Shown: positions 9,272 to 18,689, counted from the stretch's first letter. The stretch: 64,000 bases of DNA from an uncultured Flavobacteriaceae bacterium (GCA_938010765.1 CALLVX010000024.1:62001-126000), one strand, 5' to 3'. Made by a program: numbers and translations. Notes: a model not told the origin generated them from the sequence alone.

Positions 9272-10192
9272 TTACTCCTCGTCCCATTTTAAGGGTTCGG
9301 CGAAAACGTCGGGTTGTTTCGCTTCGGTCGCCGCTATAAAATCTTCCGGCAAATCTTCTTTGTCAAAAAAGGTACTCCCGCTCGAAGTCCATATCATATG
9401 TCCCGGAGTACCTGCCATTTTTAATATGGATAGCCAAGAGGTCTGGCTGGTCCAATGATATTCGGCCGGAATATGGTTATACGACTTGTCGTACAGGTAC
9501 TTCTTATCCACATCATAGGTATCCAAGGTCATTTCGGTGCGCCAGGTCTGCGATTTCTTTTCAAACCATTTGGTAAAGGCATGGCGGGTAATATGCATTT
9601 TATCTCCCATATCGGTAAATACCAAATCGAGCGGAGCTACGATCGCCGTACTTTCCATCGTAAAGCTTGCCTTGACCTCAGGGCCTTCCGGTGTCATAAT
9701 GCCCCCTCGAATACCTGCTCTAAAAGGCGGTACCCCTACCTCCTCTCCTGTATACGGATTGGTCATTTCACTTAAAAAATCTTCAGTTTTTGGGTCTCGG
9801 TACAACAACCACCCTTTTGATTTTGTTTCTACATTGCCATTCTCCAACAAGCGCATAATCTTCATACCGCAGCCCGAATAACGAAATACTTCTTTGCCAA
9901 AAACATTGAGGCTATCGGGTTTATCGGGGCGTATCCCGAAGACACGCCCTTCGGAATACGAATACGTCATTTTCCCAGAAAGATCTCCCTGTATTTTTTC
10001 AAAAATCAGCAGTTTATCCTTTGGATCGGTAAGGTCATACGCGATGGTTTCATTTATAGAAGCACTATCCTCCTTAGTCGTTGCTGGGCGTGTAGATTTA
10101 TCTTCAAAGCAACCCATAAGAATTAAGAAAACAAAGACGATCAACAAATTAGGTGTTAATAGGTGTTTAGAGGTGCTGAAGTCATTTTTCAT
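9272..10192 (-). CDS. DUF1838-family lipoprotein
   Basis: A 306-residue predicted lipoprotein: a hydrophobic N terminus ends in LILMGCFEDK, a good lipobox. The body matches the uncharacterised DUF1838 family (DPKDKLLIFEKIQGDLSGK near the start, WLLYRDPKTEDFLSEMTNPYTGE in the middle, TSWLSILKMAGTPGHM near the end). No catalytic function is established for the family. It lies between the CpcT/CpeT-like gene (29-base gap) and flavin amine oxidase copy 1 (63-base gap), so it should act in the same periplasmic pathway. Family recognition is from memory of its motifs. Confidence 0.78.
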   Translation of the reverse strand: MKNDFSTSKHLLTPNLLIVFVFLILMGCFEDKSTRPATTKEDSASINETIAYDLTDPKDKLLIFEKIQGDLSGKMTYSYSEGRVFGIRPDKPDSLNVFGKEVFRYSGCGMKIMRLLENGNVETKSKGWLLYRDPKTEDFLSEMTNPYTGEEVGVPPFRAGIRGGIMTPEGPEVKASFTMESTAIVAPLDLVFTDMGDKMHITRHAFTKWFEKKSQTWRTEMTLDTYDVDKKYLYDKSYNHIPAEYHWTSQTSWLSILKMAGTPGHMIWTSSGSTFFDKEDLPEDFIAATEAKQPDVFAEPLKWDEE

Positions 10193-10221
10193 TTTAAAAT
10201 TGTCTTACTGTTTTTTTAAAC

Positions 10222-11256
10222 TCATTTTTCACATTCGCAAATTGCAGAGGCCCAGTTCATTTGAAAACCGATTGTTTTGGCCTTGGGTTCGGCAAATCCC
10301 AGTGCGACAGAGGCCTGCTGCCCCTTTTCTTTTAGTCGAAGGAAAAAGAAATCGGCGTCTTCCAAGGCATAGAACGGGTATTCTTTATTACGTAATTGAA
10401 TAAAGTATGTTTTGCCATCTACCGGGTTTTCTACGAAAGCGGTACCGCCCTGGTCATGTACACGAAGGCTTGTATATTTCTTATCTTTCGCTCCTGGCAG
10501 ATAGTATGCCTTTTCATAAAAAGAGACATCACAACTGTAAAAATTCACCTTACGCATTTTGTGGGGTTCGCTATTAGGGTGCCCTTTGTAAAAAGAATCA
10601 TCACTTATTAAAAATGTACGGTCTACACGCCAGTATTGCTTCTCTGAGACAATCATATCGTGTACTGAGTATCGCTTTTTATCCCCTTCCCCGAATTTGC
10701 AGGCTTTGTCGACCATACTTCCGTGGTATTGATCACCTACTCGTTGAAAGATAACATCGCAGCCGTCGAGTCCAAAAAGCGACGTCAACGAAACATTTTT
10801 AATCATTTCTTCGTGTGATTCCGATGCAAGCAGGTATTTCTCGGCATCCTTTAAAAAGTAAATTTTCATTCGTATACCGGGTGTTTCCCCTAAACTTTGG
10901 AACGAAACAATTCGTTGTCTGCCGACATTTGTGGGGTCGTTGTTTATATATTCCTCAATATAAAATACAAATTTCCCAATGCTATCTGCCATGATTCTTT
11001 TATGAATGGCGTGAATTTGATCGTGTTTTTCATCGGCCTTGCCCCACCAATCTTTCCTAGCTTCAACCCATAGTTGCTCATCATTGTCATATTCGCCTTC
11101 GAACCACTTCGCCAAAACCTGTAGATCCCTAATGTTGGGATCTGCGTCTTCGACCGCGAATGTGTCCGATACTTCAGGCGTAGCGGCAAGAATAAATAAT
11201 AGAGGAAGCAATAGTAACAAAACGAAACTACCTTTTTTTACAAGCGATTTAGTCAT
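10222..11256 (-). CDS. Exported CpcT/CpeT-family (DUF1001) protein
   Basis: A 344-residue protein with a Sec signal peptide (hydrophobic residues about 9-26) and no clear lipobox Cys. The mature part resembles the CpcT/CpeT fold known from cyanobacterial phycobiliprotein lyases: LAKWFEGEYDNDEQ at the start, a RQRIVSF strand, LDGCDVIFQRVGDQYHGSM, a further Cys (KACKFG) and VDRTFLI. Such homologues in non-phototrophs have no assigned role. It follows flavin amine oxidase copy 2 by 11 bases in the operon. The fold is a lipocalin-like barrel, so binding a hydrophobic or tetrapyrrole-like ligand is a reasonable guess, not shown. Confidence 0.75.
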   Translation of the reverse strand: MTKSLVKKGSFVLLLLLPLLFILAATPEVSDTFAVEDADPNIRDLQVLAKWFEGEYDNDEQLWVEARKDWWGKADEKHDQIHAIHKRIMADSIGKFVFYIEEYINNDPTNVGRQRIVSFQSLGETPGIRMKIYFLKDAEKYLLASESHEEMIKNVSLTSLFGLDGCDVIFQRVGDQYHGSMVDKACKFGEGDKKRYSVHDMIVSEKQYWRVDRTFLISDDSFYKGHPNSEPHKMRKVNFYSCDVSFYEKAYYLPGAKDKKYTSLRVHDQGGTAFVENPVDGKTYFIQLRNKEYPFYALEDADFFFLRLKEKGQQASVALGFAEPKAKTIGFQMNWASAICECEK

Positions 11257-11267
11257 AAGAAAAGTGT

Positions 11268-12773
11268 TTAGGCATTTAAGATAATATCTAGCGCAGCACG
11301 CTCACCCGATTCAAAGGCTCCTTCCATTCCACGCTCCATGATGGCGGTGTGTTCTCCACAAAAGCGAATATTCCCGTGGTTGTTGCGCATATGGTTTGCA
11401 AACTTTTTCACCTGTCCCGGTTGCCAATACACCCAATCTCCCGCACCATGAATATCACGTTCGCATGACTGGATCATTAACCGTTCTAATTTCCCTTTTG
11501 TTGAAGGTCTTAATTCGGCCAATTTGTTCTCTACATAGGTGAACACCTGATCATCGTTCATAAGTCTGAATTTGAGCGATTCGGGACCATTGATAAATGC
11601 CAAACCAGCATCGGGATCGTTTTTATTGCGCTTCGTGCGCACTGCAAAACGCTCCAAGGGTCCGTCGGTCCACATATTTGCATCCATACCATCTTGTTCC
11701 CAGAAGGGTTCTTTGATTAAAAAGTGCGCTTGCACTGAAAGGCCATAATCCATTTGATCGATCGCTTCTTTCGTTATTCCGGTTATATAGGGCTCAAAAG
11801 TTACATTTCGCAATACTGAAATAGGAATACTACAGACCACCTGTTTGGCGAAATATTCGCTACCGTCGGCGCAGCTTACTTGCACAATACCGTCCTGTTC
11901 TTTAAACCCAACAACAGTTCGGCCGAGTTGCACTTCGTTTTTCATACTGCCCGCCATGGCTTCCGGCAGCAAGGAGTTGCCCCCTTTGATCATTTTCCAG
12001 CTGGTACCATCGGGAAAAGACAGTTTTCCGTCACTGAAATTCATTACGTGGTAGCGTCGCAATTCGTTCATAGCAGAGGTATTATGCATACCCCCAGCAT
12101 GAATTACAACGTTCATCAACTTAATGGTCTCTTCATTTACACCCTTAGATCGCAAGTATTGGTCGTGGGGTATATCATATTTATGATACTCGGGTTCGAG
12201 CCATGCGTTCAGGGGCTTCCCCTGTAACGGATTGTCCCGATGCGAAATCGTTGATAAAAATCGGTGTGGTAATAAGGTTCGGTCTTCTCCTTCCAAAGGA
12301 TTCAATTTGTGCGATTCCCAATTTTTCGCATTGATATAATTTCCTTGAATATTGTACAGCCAAGGCCTATTAGCACCCCCTCCAGTGTCGGGATTGTGCA
12401 TTTCCAAACCCAGTTTGTTTACCGTATTGATCATACGTGCGTAGTTCGCCCCAATATATTCTCCTGCCGCTTCGGGTTTCCCCGGTACATCTTGCAAGGT
12501 ATATACACGGCCGCCCAAGCGTTGCCTGCCTTCTATAACCTGCACGTCATAACCCGACTCTTCCAAGAGCATGGCCGCATGAAGTCCGGAGAGTCCCGCA
12601 CCTACCACCACCACGTCGTGACTCGATTTAACAGCCTTGTTTTTTACATGTACAGCCGGGGCCGTATTTTCAGGAACTGTATCCTTGGTATTGGGTGCAC
12701 AACCGATCGGGAGTATCAATCCTGCCGAAGCACCGGCAAGCCCTTGAATAAATTTACGTCTGTTCGTTTTCAT
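11268..12773 (-). CDS. Tat-exported flavin amine oxidase family protein (copy 2)
   Basis: FAD oxidoreductase, 501 residues, paralogue of the product of 7715-9208. Tat signal NRRKFIQGLAGASAG, then a Cys at LPIGC that could be a lipid anchor, although the -3 residue is not ideal. FAD motifs: VVVGAGLSGLHAAMLLEESG with RLGGRVYT at the N terminus and FCGEHTAIMERGMEGAFESG at the C terminus. Two exported copies in one operon suggest two successive oxidations of one compound, or two related substrates. The gene starts 95 bases after the cytochrome c stop. Substrate unknown; no MAO-like substrate specificity should be assumed. Confidence 0.88.
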   Translation of the reverse strand: MKTNRRKFIQGLAGASAGLILPIGCAPNTKDTVPENTAPAVHVKNKAVKSSHDVVVVGAGLSGLHAAMLLEESGYDVQVIEGRQRLGGRVYTLQDVPGKPEAAGEYIGANYARMINTVNKLGLEMHNPDTGGGANRPWLYNIQGNYINAKNWESHKLNPLEGEDRTLLPHRFLSTISHRDNPLQGKPLNAWLEPEYHKYDIPHDQYLRSKGVNEETIKLMNVVIHAGGMHNTSAMNELRRYHVMNFSDGKLSFPDGTSWKMIKGGNSLLPEAMAGSMKNEVQLGRTVVGFKEQDGIVQVSCADGSEYFAKQVVCSIPISVLRNVTFEPYITGITKEAIDQMDYGLSVQAHFLIKEPFWEQDGMDANMWTDGPLERFAVRTKRNKNDPDAGLAFINGPESLKFRLMNDDQVFTYVENKLAELRPSTKGKLERLMIQSCERDIHGAGDWVYWQPGQVKKFANHMRNNHGNIRFCGEHTAIMERGMEGAFESGERAALDIILNA

Positions 12774-12868
12774 ATATTGATTCTTTTTCCATGCCTAAAT
12801 TCAATTTGATGACTACACGTTTTTAGGGTATTAAAACTGCTTAGACTTAGTACATCATTCTTTTTCCA

Positions 12869-13402
12869 TTATTCTTTTGTAACTTCTTTAAGGTATGCTA
12901 TAAGTGCATCTTGTTGTTCTTTCTTTTTAACCCCTATAAAGGCCATTTTTGTTCCAGGAACATAGCTTGCAGGGTTTTCTAGCCATTCACGTATCGTCTC
13001 TTCACTCCAAACAATCCCTTTGTTTTTCAATTCCTCCGAATACGCAAAATCAGTCTTCATGCCTGCTTTTTGCCCTAAAAACCCATTTAAATTGGGACCT
13101 ACCTTATGGGGTTCTCCTTTTACAACGTTGTGACATGCGGCACATAATAGGAATACACGCCGGCCCAGTTTGTTTTCAGATTGGGGGATAGTCGCAGCAA
13201 CTGCCGGGGCCTTTTGCTCCGTCGCTACCTTCTTGATATTGAATTCTGATGTAGGCTCGTCCTCTTGCTTTTTATCATTACCTCCGCAGGAAGTCACGCA
13301 CCATATAAGGCCAATTACTAGATGCACAACAAAACTGCTACTGTAATTTTTAAACCTATGTTTAACTACAGCTAAAGGGCTGAAAATCGACTCGGTCTTC
13401 AT
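12869..13402 (-). CDS. c-type cytochrome lipoprotein
   Basis: Class I mono-haem cytochrome c. The haem site is LLCAACHNVV (CxxCH, about residue 81), with the sixth-ligand Met in PGTKMAFIG. An unusually long N-terminal region ends in IWCVTSCGG, a good lipobox, so the protein is probably a periplasm-facing lipoprotein. It is the first gene of the eight-gene operon down to 5569 and has a perfect 17-bp palindrome 26 bases before its start. Likely role: take electrons from the two exported flavoenzymes and pass them to the respiratory chain (inference from context). Confidence 0.88.
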   Translation of the reverse strand: MKTESIFSPLAVVKHRFKNYSSSFVVHLVIGLIWCVTSCGGNDKKQEDEPTSEFNIKKVATEQKAPAVAATIPQSENKLGRRVFLLCAACHNVVKGEPHKVGPNLNGFLGQKAGMKTDFAYSEELKNKGIVWSEETIREWLENPASYVPGTKMAFIGVKKKEQQDALIAYLKEVTKE

Positions 13403-13427
13403 TTTAAAAATAGTTTACCTAATTAAT

Positions 13428-13444
13428 AGTTAAGAAAGTTAACT
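13428..13444. promoter_or_regulatory. Palindromic operator, copy C (before cytochrome c operon)
   Basis: Perfect inverted repeat AGTTAA-GAAAG-TTAACT, centred about 34 bases upstream of the cytochrome c start. A second, degenerate copy (ATTAA-N5-TAAAC read on the minus strand) abuts it at 13412-13427. The same palindrome occurs at 15036, 20225 and 21487. The position suggests a repressor site overlapping promoter or leader. Confidence 0.6.
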
Positions 13445-13507
13445 ATTTTTTTGATCGATCCCTATAAAACCACTCAAAAGTTGATGACTTTATCATAAAT
13501 AAACGGT

Positions 13508-14968
13508 TTAGTTCATTTTTTTAAGTTTATCAAGCTTTGCAGAAAGCATCTTTTGATCATACAATTTCCCTTGTTTAATGACCGAATGTATTAGGGTGGT
13601 ATTTCTTATGTCTTTCAAGGGATCGGCATTTAAAATTACAAGATCGGCCCACATGCCCTCCTGTATGGCTCCTAACTCATCCTTCATATCGAAATAGCGA
13701 GCAGGGTTCACGGTAGCGGCCTTTAATGCCTCGAAGGGGGAAAGACCCGCTTTGACCAACACAGCCAATTCCTCATGAAGACTTAATCCCGGAGTCAGAA
13801 AAGCGATAGGGGTGTCGGTACCGGCCATGATAGGAATCCCTTTTTCATGTACTTTGCCAACCATCTTAAAATTCCATTCATCATAGGCCTTTCTAAAATC
13901 TGAAATAGGGTATTCTGTTAAGGCTATGGAACGTTCTTTCCAATAACGGCCAATAGAGTCCGGGACATAATCATAACTTTCTTGAAACGTTTCACGGGTA
14001 TAATGCTTCCCCGAAAAAAAGGTATTGAGAGCCAAGGTTGGTATTTGCCAAGTATCATTCTCTTTCAAAACGGAAAGCACCATATTTGCTCTTTGTTCAT
14101 CAAAATTGGCAATGGCCGTTTCTTGTTGCGCTTTGTGTATTTTAGCTCTCAAGGCGCCTCCTGTATCATCGGCTCCCGCCAAGAGCATTTCTTTTCTTTC
14201 TTGCAACAGCTCATCGGAATTTGAGGCGCAGGATAGCTCTAAATTCCGCATATGTTCCATACTGTTCATCCCGGCGTTGGAGGCGGTAATTACGTCCATA
14301 CTCAAAGGTACATGGCCAGTAACCTTGAGTCCGTTTTTCTTTGCTAGTTTCATTATTTTCAAAAACTGTGCTTCACTCAACATCTCGTACGCCTTCAATA
14401 GATCTACCTCCTTGGAGATGAGTTTTTCAACATTCTCGATAACGGCATCTACCGAACTTAGACCGACCGATAATTGCGGGTGTCGGGCATCGCTCCCATC
14501 ATACACGTTGGGTTCCCCATCTAACAAAGGCCCGGCCATCATCACTCTTGGAGCATCAGTAGGGTTGGCAAGTGCCAGGTCTTTCCACTTTTTTACAAAA
14601 TCGACCTTTCCACCGGTATCCCTCACACTTGTAACGCCATGTACCAAGAATAGATCAAACATTCTCGGTGCCAGCTCTTCGATATAGGCAAAATGCACAT
14701 GTGCATCCCACAAACCGGGAATCAGATATTTCCCCTTCCCATCAACCAGTGTATTTTCCGGCGATAGAAGAAGCTTCTCCCTATTGGCAATTCTATGTAT
14801 TTTCCCATTCTTTAGGACCACGGTTTGGTGTTCTTTCACACCATCGATAGGATCGATTATCGTAATATCTTCAATACAAATCGCCTTTTCGAACATTACA
14901 CTTTCCGGCTTACAAGACGTATTCACCAATATGCCCAATAGAGTTAAAAAGCTAACTATCTGTTTCAT
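13508..14968 (-). CDS. Exported metal-dependent amidohydrolase
   Basis: Amidohydrolase-superfamily enzyme, 486 residues, with a signal peptide ending in a probable lipid-anchor Cys (LVNTSCKPES). Metal-site motifs: GLWDAHVHFAY (HxH), KAYE (possible carbamylated Lys), TGHVPLS (His) and MAGTDTP (Asp). It is closest in style to imidazolonepropionase/prolidase-like members that cleave C-N bonds of cyclic or peptide amides. Minus strand, 105 bases downstream of the cytochrome c start region, with its own promoter area containing operator copy A 68 bases upstream of its ATG. The physiological substrate is unknown. Confidence 0.85.
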   Translation of the reverse strand: MKQIVSFLTLLGILVNTSCKPESVMFEKAICIEDITIIDPIDGVKEHQTVVLKNGKIHRIANREKLLLSPENTLVDGKGKYLIPGLWDAHVHFAYIEELAPRMFDLFLVHGVTSVRDTGGKVDFVKKWKDLALANPTDAPRVMMAGPLLDGEPNVYDGSDARHPQLSVGLSSVDAVIENVEKLISKEVDLLKAYEMLSEAQFLKIMKLAKKNGLKVTGHVPLSMDVITASNAGMNSMEHMRNLELSCASNSDELLQERKEMLLAGADDTGGALRAKIHKAQQETAIANFDEQRANMVLSVLKENDTWQIPTLALNTFFSGKHYTRETFQESYDYVPDSIGRYWKERSIALTEYPISDFRKAYDEWNFKMVGKVHEKGIPIMAGTDTPIAFLTPGLSLHEELAVLVKAGLSPFEALKAATVNPARYFDMKDELGAIQEGMWADLVILNADPLKDIRNTTLIHSVIKQGKLYDQKMLSAKLDKLKKMN

Positions 14969-15463
14969 TTTATACCACTTGTAATCCTCTAAAACTAGCC
15001 AAATTAAGTGAAAGGTTCCTGGGATTTTTAAAAATAGTTAATTTATTTAATCGTTAATATTGTTAATTATTAAAACAAAAATGTAACAGCTACGTAGATG
15101 GTCAACTGTACTTTCTAACTCGGCCCGTGTTTTAAAAACGTTCCAAGACGGGGGCATTAAACGGGAATGTAATCGTCATTTCCGTATTTATCACATGGTG
15201 ATTTTGAAAGTATTTTCTTTCTTTTTGGGTCGTTTGAGTGTATTTCATCGATTTTTGCTAGCATTTCAACCTATTTTAATAATGGAATGCTATTTTCGCG
15301 GTGTTATTAGTATAGTTCGGATAGTTTAAAAGATACCGTGTTCCTGCGGTTTTCTTTTTGCCTAAATTTCCTAGACTTAAACAATCAGACCACAACCAAA
15401 CCACAGTGATAGGAAACAAAAACACTCATTTTTTGTTTGACTTAATTGTATAGTTGGTTGTCT
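14969..15463. promoter_or_regulatory. Divergent intergenic region between amidohydrolase and DUF1800 gene
   Basis: A 495-base gap without a gene. It holds operator copy A at 15036-15067, about 68 bases before the amidohydrolase start and about 400 before the DUF1800 start. An imperfect inverted repeat (CGGGAATG ... CATTTCCG) lies near 15160-15185. No perfect TAnnTTTG box was found; TATAGTTCG near 15311 is the nearest match in front of the DUF1800 gene. The length leaves room for two divergent promoters. Confidence 0.5.
15036..15067. promoter_or_regulatory. Tandem palindromic operator, copy A
   Basis: Two adjacent inverted repeats: AGTTAA-TTTAT-TTAATC (15036-15052, one arm degenerate) followed directly by GTTAA-TATTG-TTAAT (15053-15067). 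The arrangement and sequence are nearly the same as copy B at 20225-20256, while the flanking DNA is not alike, so the similarity is local to the site. Confidence 0.6.
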
Positions 15464-17260
15464 ATGAAAAAAATCTGTTTTCTATTCGCACTGTTTAGCG
15501 GTTGTCTGCTCACGGCACAAGTATATGATGATTATTATGGTGCAGGCCACAGTCTCGGAATGGATATTAGCGGGTCTGGCCCCGCAAATACCAACGGCCC
15601 CGATGCTCCTAAAAACTCCGTTAGTGGAGCAACTGACGAACTCACACTATCCGAAGCTTCTCGATTTCTTTCGCAGGCCGCGTTAGGCTACTCTTATGAA
15701 CAAATAGAAGATATACGCATCAAAGGACTTGAAATATGGACAGACGAACAAATCGATATGCCTATCCCTCAAACCTTTCAATCTAGGGTAGAGGAGATTT
15801 ACGAGCAGATGCTTACCCTTCAAACCAATGAGAACCCCGATAGGCAAATCTCTGATTTCGCTTTTTACCAAATGACCTTTGACCAGAACGATCTACTTCG
15901 CCAACGAATGGCGTTCGCGTGGTCTCAAATAATTGTGGTAACCATTCCTGAAGGTACCATTTATGAACAATTGGGTTTTGCCCACTATTATGATATGCTT
16001 TACGGAAATGCTTTTGGCAATTTTAGGGATATGCTATATGATATTACCATGAGCGTTCCCATGGGCTTCTATCTAAGTAGCTATAACAACCGAAAATTCA
16101 ACCCGGGAAATGGCTCTGAACCCGATGAGAATTTTGCTCGGGAAATAATGCAACTTTTTAGCATTGGTGTACATGAATTAGAAATAAATGGGAACGTGAA
16201 AATTGACCCCAATACAGGAAATCCCATAGAAACCTATGATATTCAAGATGTTGCAGAACTAGCCAAGGTCTTCACCGGCCTATCGGCCAGCAGAAAAAGA
16301 GATGGAAGTGCCAATGGAGAGAACCTGATATCCCTTTTTGAAGCGGACTGGACCAAACCTATGAAGATGGTACAGGAGTTTCATGAAGAAGGGCCAAAAA
16401 ACTTCATTACCAAAAGCATCCCGGCCGGACAATCTGGAATGCAAGATATCAACGATGCCATCGATTATTTGTTCAATCATCCCAATACCGGTCCCTTCCT
16501 TTCAACAAGACTGATTCAACATTTGGTAAAATCGAACCCGTCTCCCGCCTATGTTGCCAGAGTGGCACGGACGTTCAATAACAACGGAAATGGTACTAGG
16601 GGAGACTTGAAAGCCGTTACAAGGGCCATACTTTTCGATCCGGAAGCACGGGAGTGCGATTTTATCGAGGCAGCAGACAACGGTAAGTTAGTGCAGCCCA
16701 TAGAGCGCTTCATTTCACTCTTTAAAGCCTTCGATGTTTCAACCCCCTCCGGAAAATTCTTTCTTAACGATACCAACCAGTATTACAACAAAATACGGCA
16801 GGCATTCAACGCCTCCCCGAGTGTTTTCAATTTTTTTCAATTTGACTATCGAGAAGAAAAAAATGTGGCACCGAACGATTTGGTCTCGCCCGAATTCCAA
16901 ATATTCAATTCAAACACTTCCATCGCATATATAAATGAACTAGAAAATGCATTGAAGCGCTATCCATTTAACAATAGAACGGGTAGCGGGGGCGAACAAG
17001 TATTAATAAACGACGAAGATAGACCGGTACTCGACTTTTCCGATGAACTGCAAATTTACCAAGATGCCGGTATTACCGGACTGTTAGACCGTTTGAACAT
17101 ATTGCTGTGCAGAGGGCAACTGACATCTGAAGTACGCAGCCTTATCATCAACGCAGTGAATGAAAATATCGCCAACGTAAATAACTATACCGACCTCGAT
17201 ATCATTCATGATTGCATCTATTATATTATGGTATCACCCGATTATATGATTCAACTTTAA
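15464..17260 (+). CDS. DUF1800-family exported protein
   Basis: A 598-residue exported protein of the DUF1800 family. The signal peptide is MKKICFLFALFSGCLLTAQ, which fixes the ATG at 15464 (the frame is open to a TTG at 15446). Family motifs include the early helix ASRFLSQAALGYS, LLRQRMAFAWSQII, the FAREIMQLFSIG segment and LIQHLVKSNPSPAYV. The family has no proven biochemistry but is almost always paired with DUF1501, as here four bases downstream. No T9SS sorting domain is present at the C terminus (SPDYMIQL), so the product is probably periplasmic. Confidence 0.88.
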   Translation: MKKICFLFALFSGCLLTAQVYDDYYGAGHSLGMDISGSGPANTNGPDAPKNSVSGATDELTLSEASRFLSQAALGYSYEQIEDIRIKGLEIWTDEQIDMPIPQTFQSRVEEIYEQMLTLQTNENPDRQISDFAFYQMTFDQNDLLRQRMAFAWSQIIVVTIPEGTIYEQLGFAHYYDMLYGNAFGNFRDMLYDITMSVPMGFYLSSYNNRKFNPGNGSEPDENFAREIMQLFSIGVHELEINGNVKIDPNTGNPIETYDIQDVAELAKVFTGLSASRKRDGSANGENLISLFEADWTKPMKMVQEFHEEGPKNFITKSIPAGQSGMQDINDAIDYLFNHPNTGPFLSTRLIQHLVKSNPSPAYVARVARTFNNNGNGTRGDLKAVTRAILFDPEARECDFIEAADNGKLVQPIERFISLFKAFDVSTPSGKFFLNDTNQYYNKIRQAFNASPSVFNFFQFDYREEKNVAPNDLVSPEFQIFNSNTSIAYINELENALKRYPFNNRTGSGGEQVLINDEDRPVLDFSDELQIYQDAGITGLLDRLNILLCRGQLTSEVRSLIINAVNENIANVNNYTDLDIIHDCIYYIMVSPDYMIQL

Positions 17261-17264
17261 AATT

Positions 17265-18689
17265 ATGTCGCATAAAAAGCTCAACAGAAGAACATTTATT
17301 GAAAATCTAGGATTGGGATGTGCTCACCTTGGTGCCACTAGTTTATTGTCGGGCATCACCAATATGGGGCTAATGAATGCGGCCGCGGCTGCCAATCGGC
17401 CCTTTATACCCAAACCTTCCTTCATGGATTATAAAGCACTGGTTTGTATATACTTGGCGGGTGGCAATGACAGTTATAATATGTTGGTTCCCACAGACGA
17501 TGAGCCATACATCGATTATGCAGCATCGCGAACCAATATGGCCATTGCAAAACAAAACCTGTTACCCATCAATCCTACAAATACAAACGGTAAAAAATTT
17601 GGCCTACATCCTAACTTACCAAAATTGCAGGAGCATTTTGAAAATGGAAATGCCGCCTTTGTAGCAAATTGTGGCGTATTACAGCAACCAACCACTCTAG
17701 AGAATTATGATAGTGGTTTAAACCTGCCCATTGGTCTTTTTTCGCATTCACACCAAAAGGATCGTTGGCAAACCTCCTTACCTATGGACGCTGCTCAAAA
17801 TATTGGTTGGGGAGGGCGTTTGGCCGACGTACTAAGAGAGAATAATAGCAATCAAAACATATCTATGAACATTTCTTTGGATGGCACCAATACCTTTCAA
17901 ACAGGTAACAATGTTCAGGTGTACGCCATCAAAAATTCAGGAAATGGGAGTACGTTGATCAATGGTGCCCAAAACAATGGATTTTACCAACAATTAAAGC
18001 GAGCTTCGTTGGATGATATTCTGGAGGTAAAACATCAAAATATCTTAAAAAATGCATACTCCGACGTCGTATCCGGTTCAAAAGACAATTCATTTGAGTT
18101 TGACGCGGCCTTGGCGGGAGCAACTTCCATAAGCACAGTATTCCCCGAGAGCAGCCTAGGTGAAAACCTTAAAATGGTAGCCCGTACGATGTCGGCAAGA
18201 GATACCTTGAACATGCAGCATCAAACCTTTTTTGTATCGCTGGGCGGTTTCGACAACCATGCCAATAATTTAGCAGAACATGGCAACCTTATGAAAACCT
18301 TGGATGACGCTTTGGACGCATTCTATGCCGCCCTTGCCGAATTGAACCTGTTGAACAATGTAACTCTTTATACCATGTCCGATTTTGGAAGAAAACTAAT
18401 TACCAATGGTGATGGTACCGATCATGCGTGGGGAGGACATACGCTTGTGATGGGAGGCGCGGTGAACGGACAAAAAATTTATGGTGAATATCCAGAAGTA
18501 TACTTAGGTAATCCGCTAGATACAGGAGGGGGCAGGTATATCCCCACGACCTCAGCAGACGAGTATTTTGCCGAACTTGCCCTTTGGTTTGGTGCCTCAT
18601 CATCAGACTTGAATTACATTTTACCAAACATCAACAATTTCTGGGATCCTGCATCCGGAACAAACCCTTTAGGGTTTTTAGCCCTTTAG
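17265..18689 (+). CDS. DUF1501-family Tat-exported protein
   Basis: A 474-residue protein of the DUF1501 family, distantly related to sulfatase/alkaline-phosphatase-fold enzymes. The N terminus has a Tat motif (LNRRTFIENLG) and a hydrophobic core. Typical motifs follow: LVCIYLAGGNDSYNMLVPTD, FSHSHQKDRWQT and SDFGRKL ... DHAWGGHTLVMGGAV. The Asn, Asp and His residues in these motifs could bind a metal. It is co-transcribed with the DUF1800 gene (four-base gap) and followed 44 bases later by a T9SS haem protein. Function is unproven for the pair; export through Tat implies folding or cofactor loading in the cytosol. Confidence 0.88.
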   Translation: MSHKKLNRRTFIENLGLGCAHLGATSLLSGITNMGLMNAAAAANRPFIPKPSFMDYKALVCIYLAGGNDSYNMLVPTDDEPYIDYAASRTNMAIAKQNLLPINPTNTNGKKFGLHPNLPKLQEHFENGNAAFVANCGVLQQPTTLENYDSGLNLPIGLFSHSHQKDRWQTSLPMDAAQNIGWGGRLADVLRENNSNQNISMNISLDGTNTFQTGNNVQVYAIKNSGNGSTLINGAQNNGFYQQLKRASLDDILEVKHQNILKNAYSDVVSGSKDNSFEFDAALAGATSISTVFPESSLGENLKMVARTMSARDTLNMQHQTFFVSLGGFDNHANNLAEHGNLMKTLDDALDAFYAALAELNLLNNVTLYTMSDFGRKLITNGDGTDHAWGGHTLVMGGAVNGQKIYGEYPEVYLGNPLDTGGGRYIPTTSADEYFAELALWFGASSSDLNYILPNINNFWDPASGTNPLGFLAL

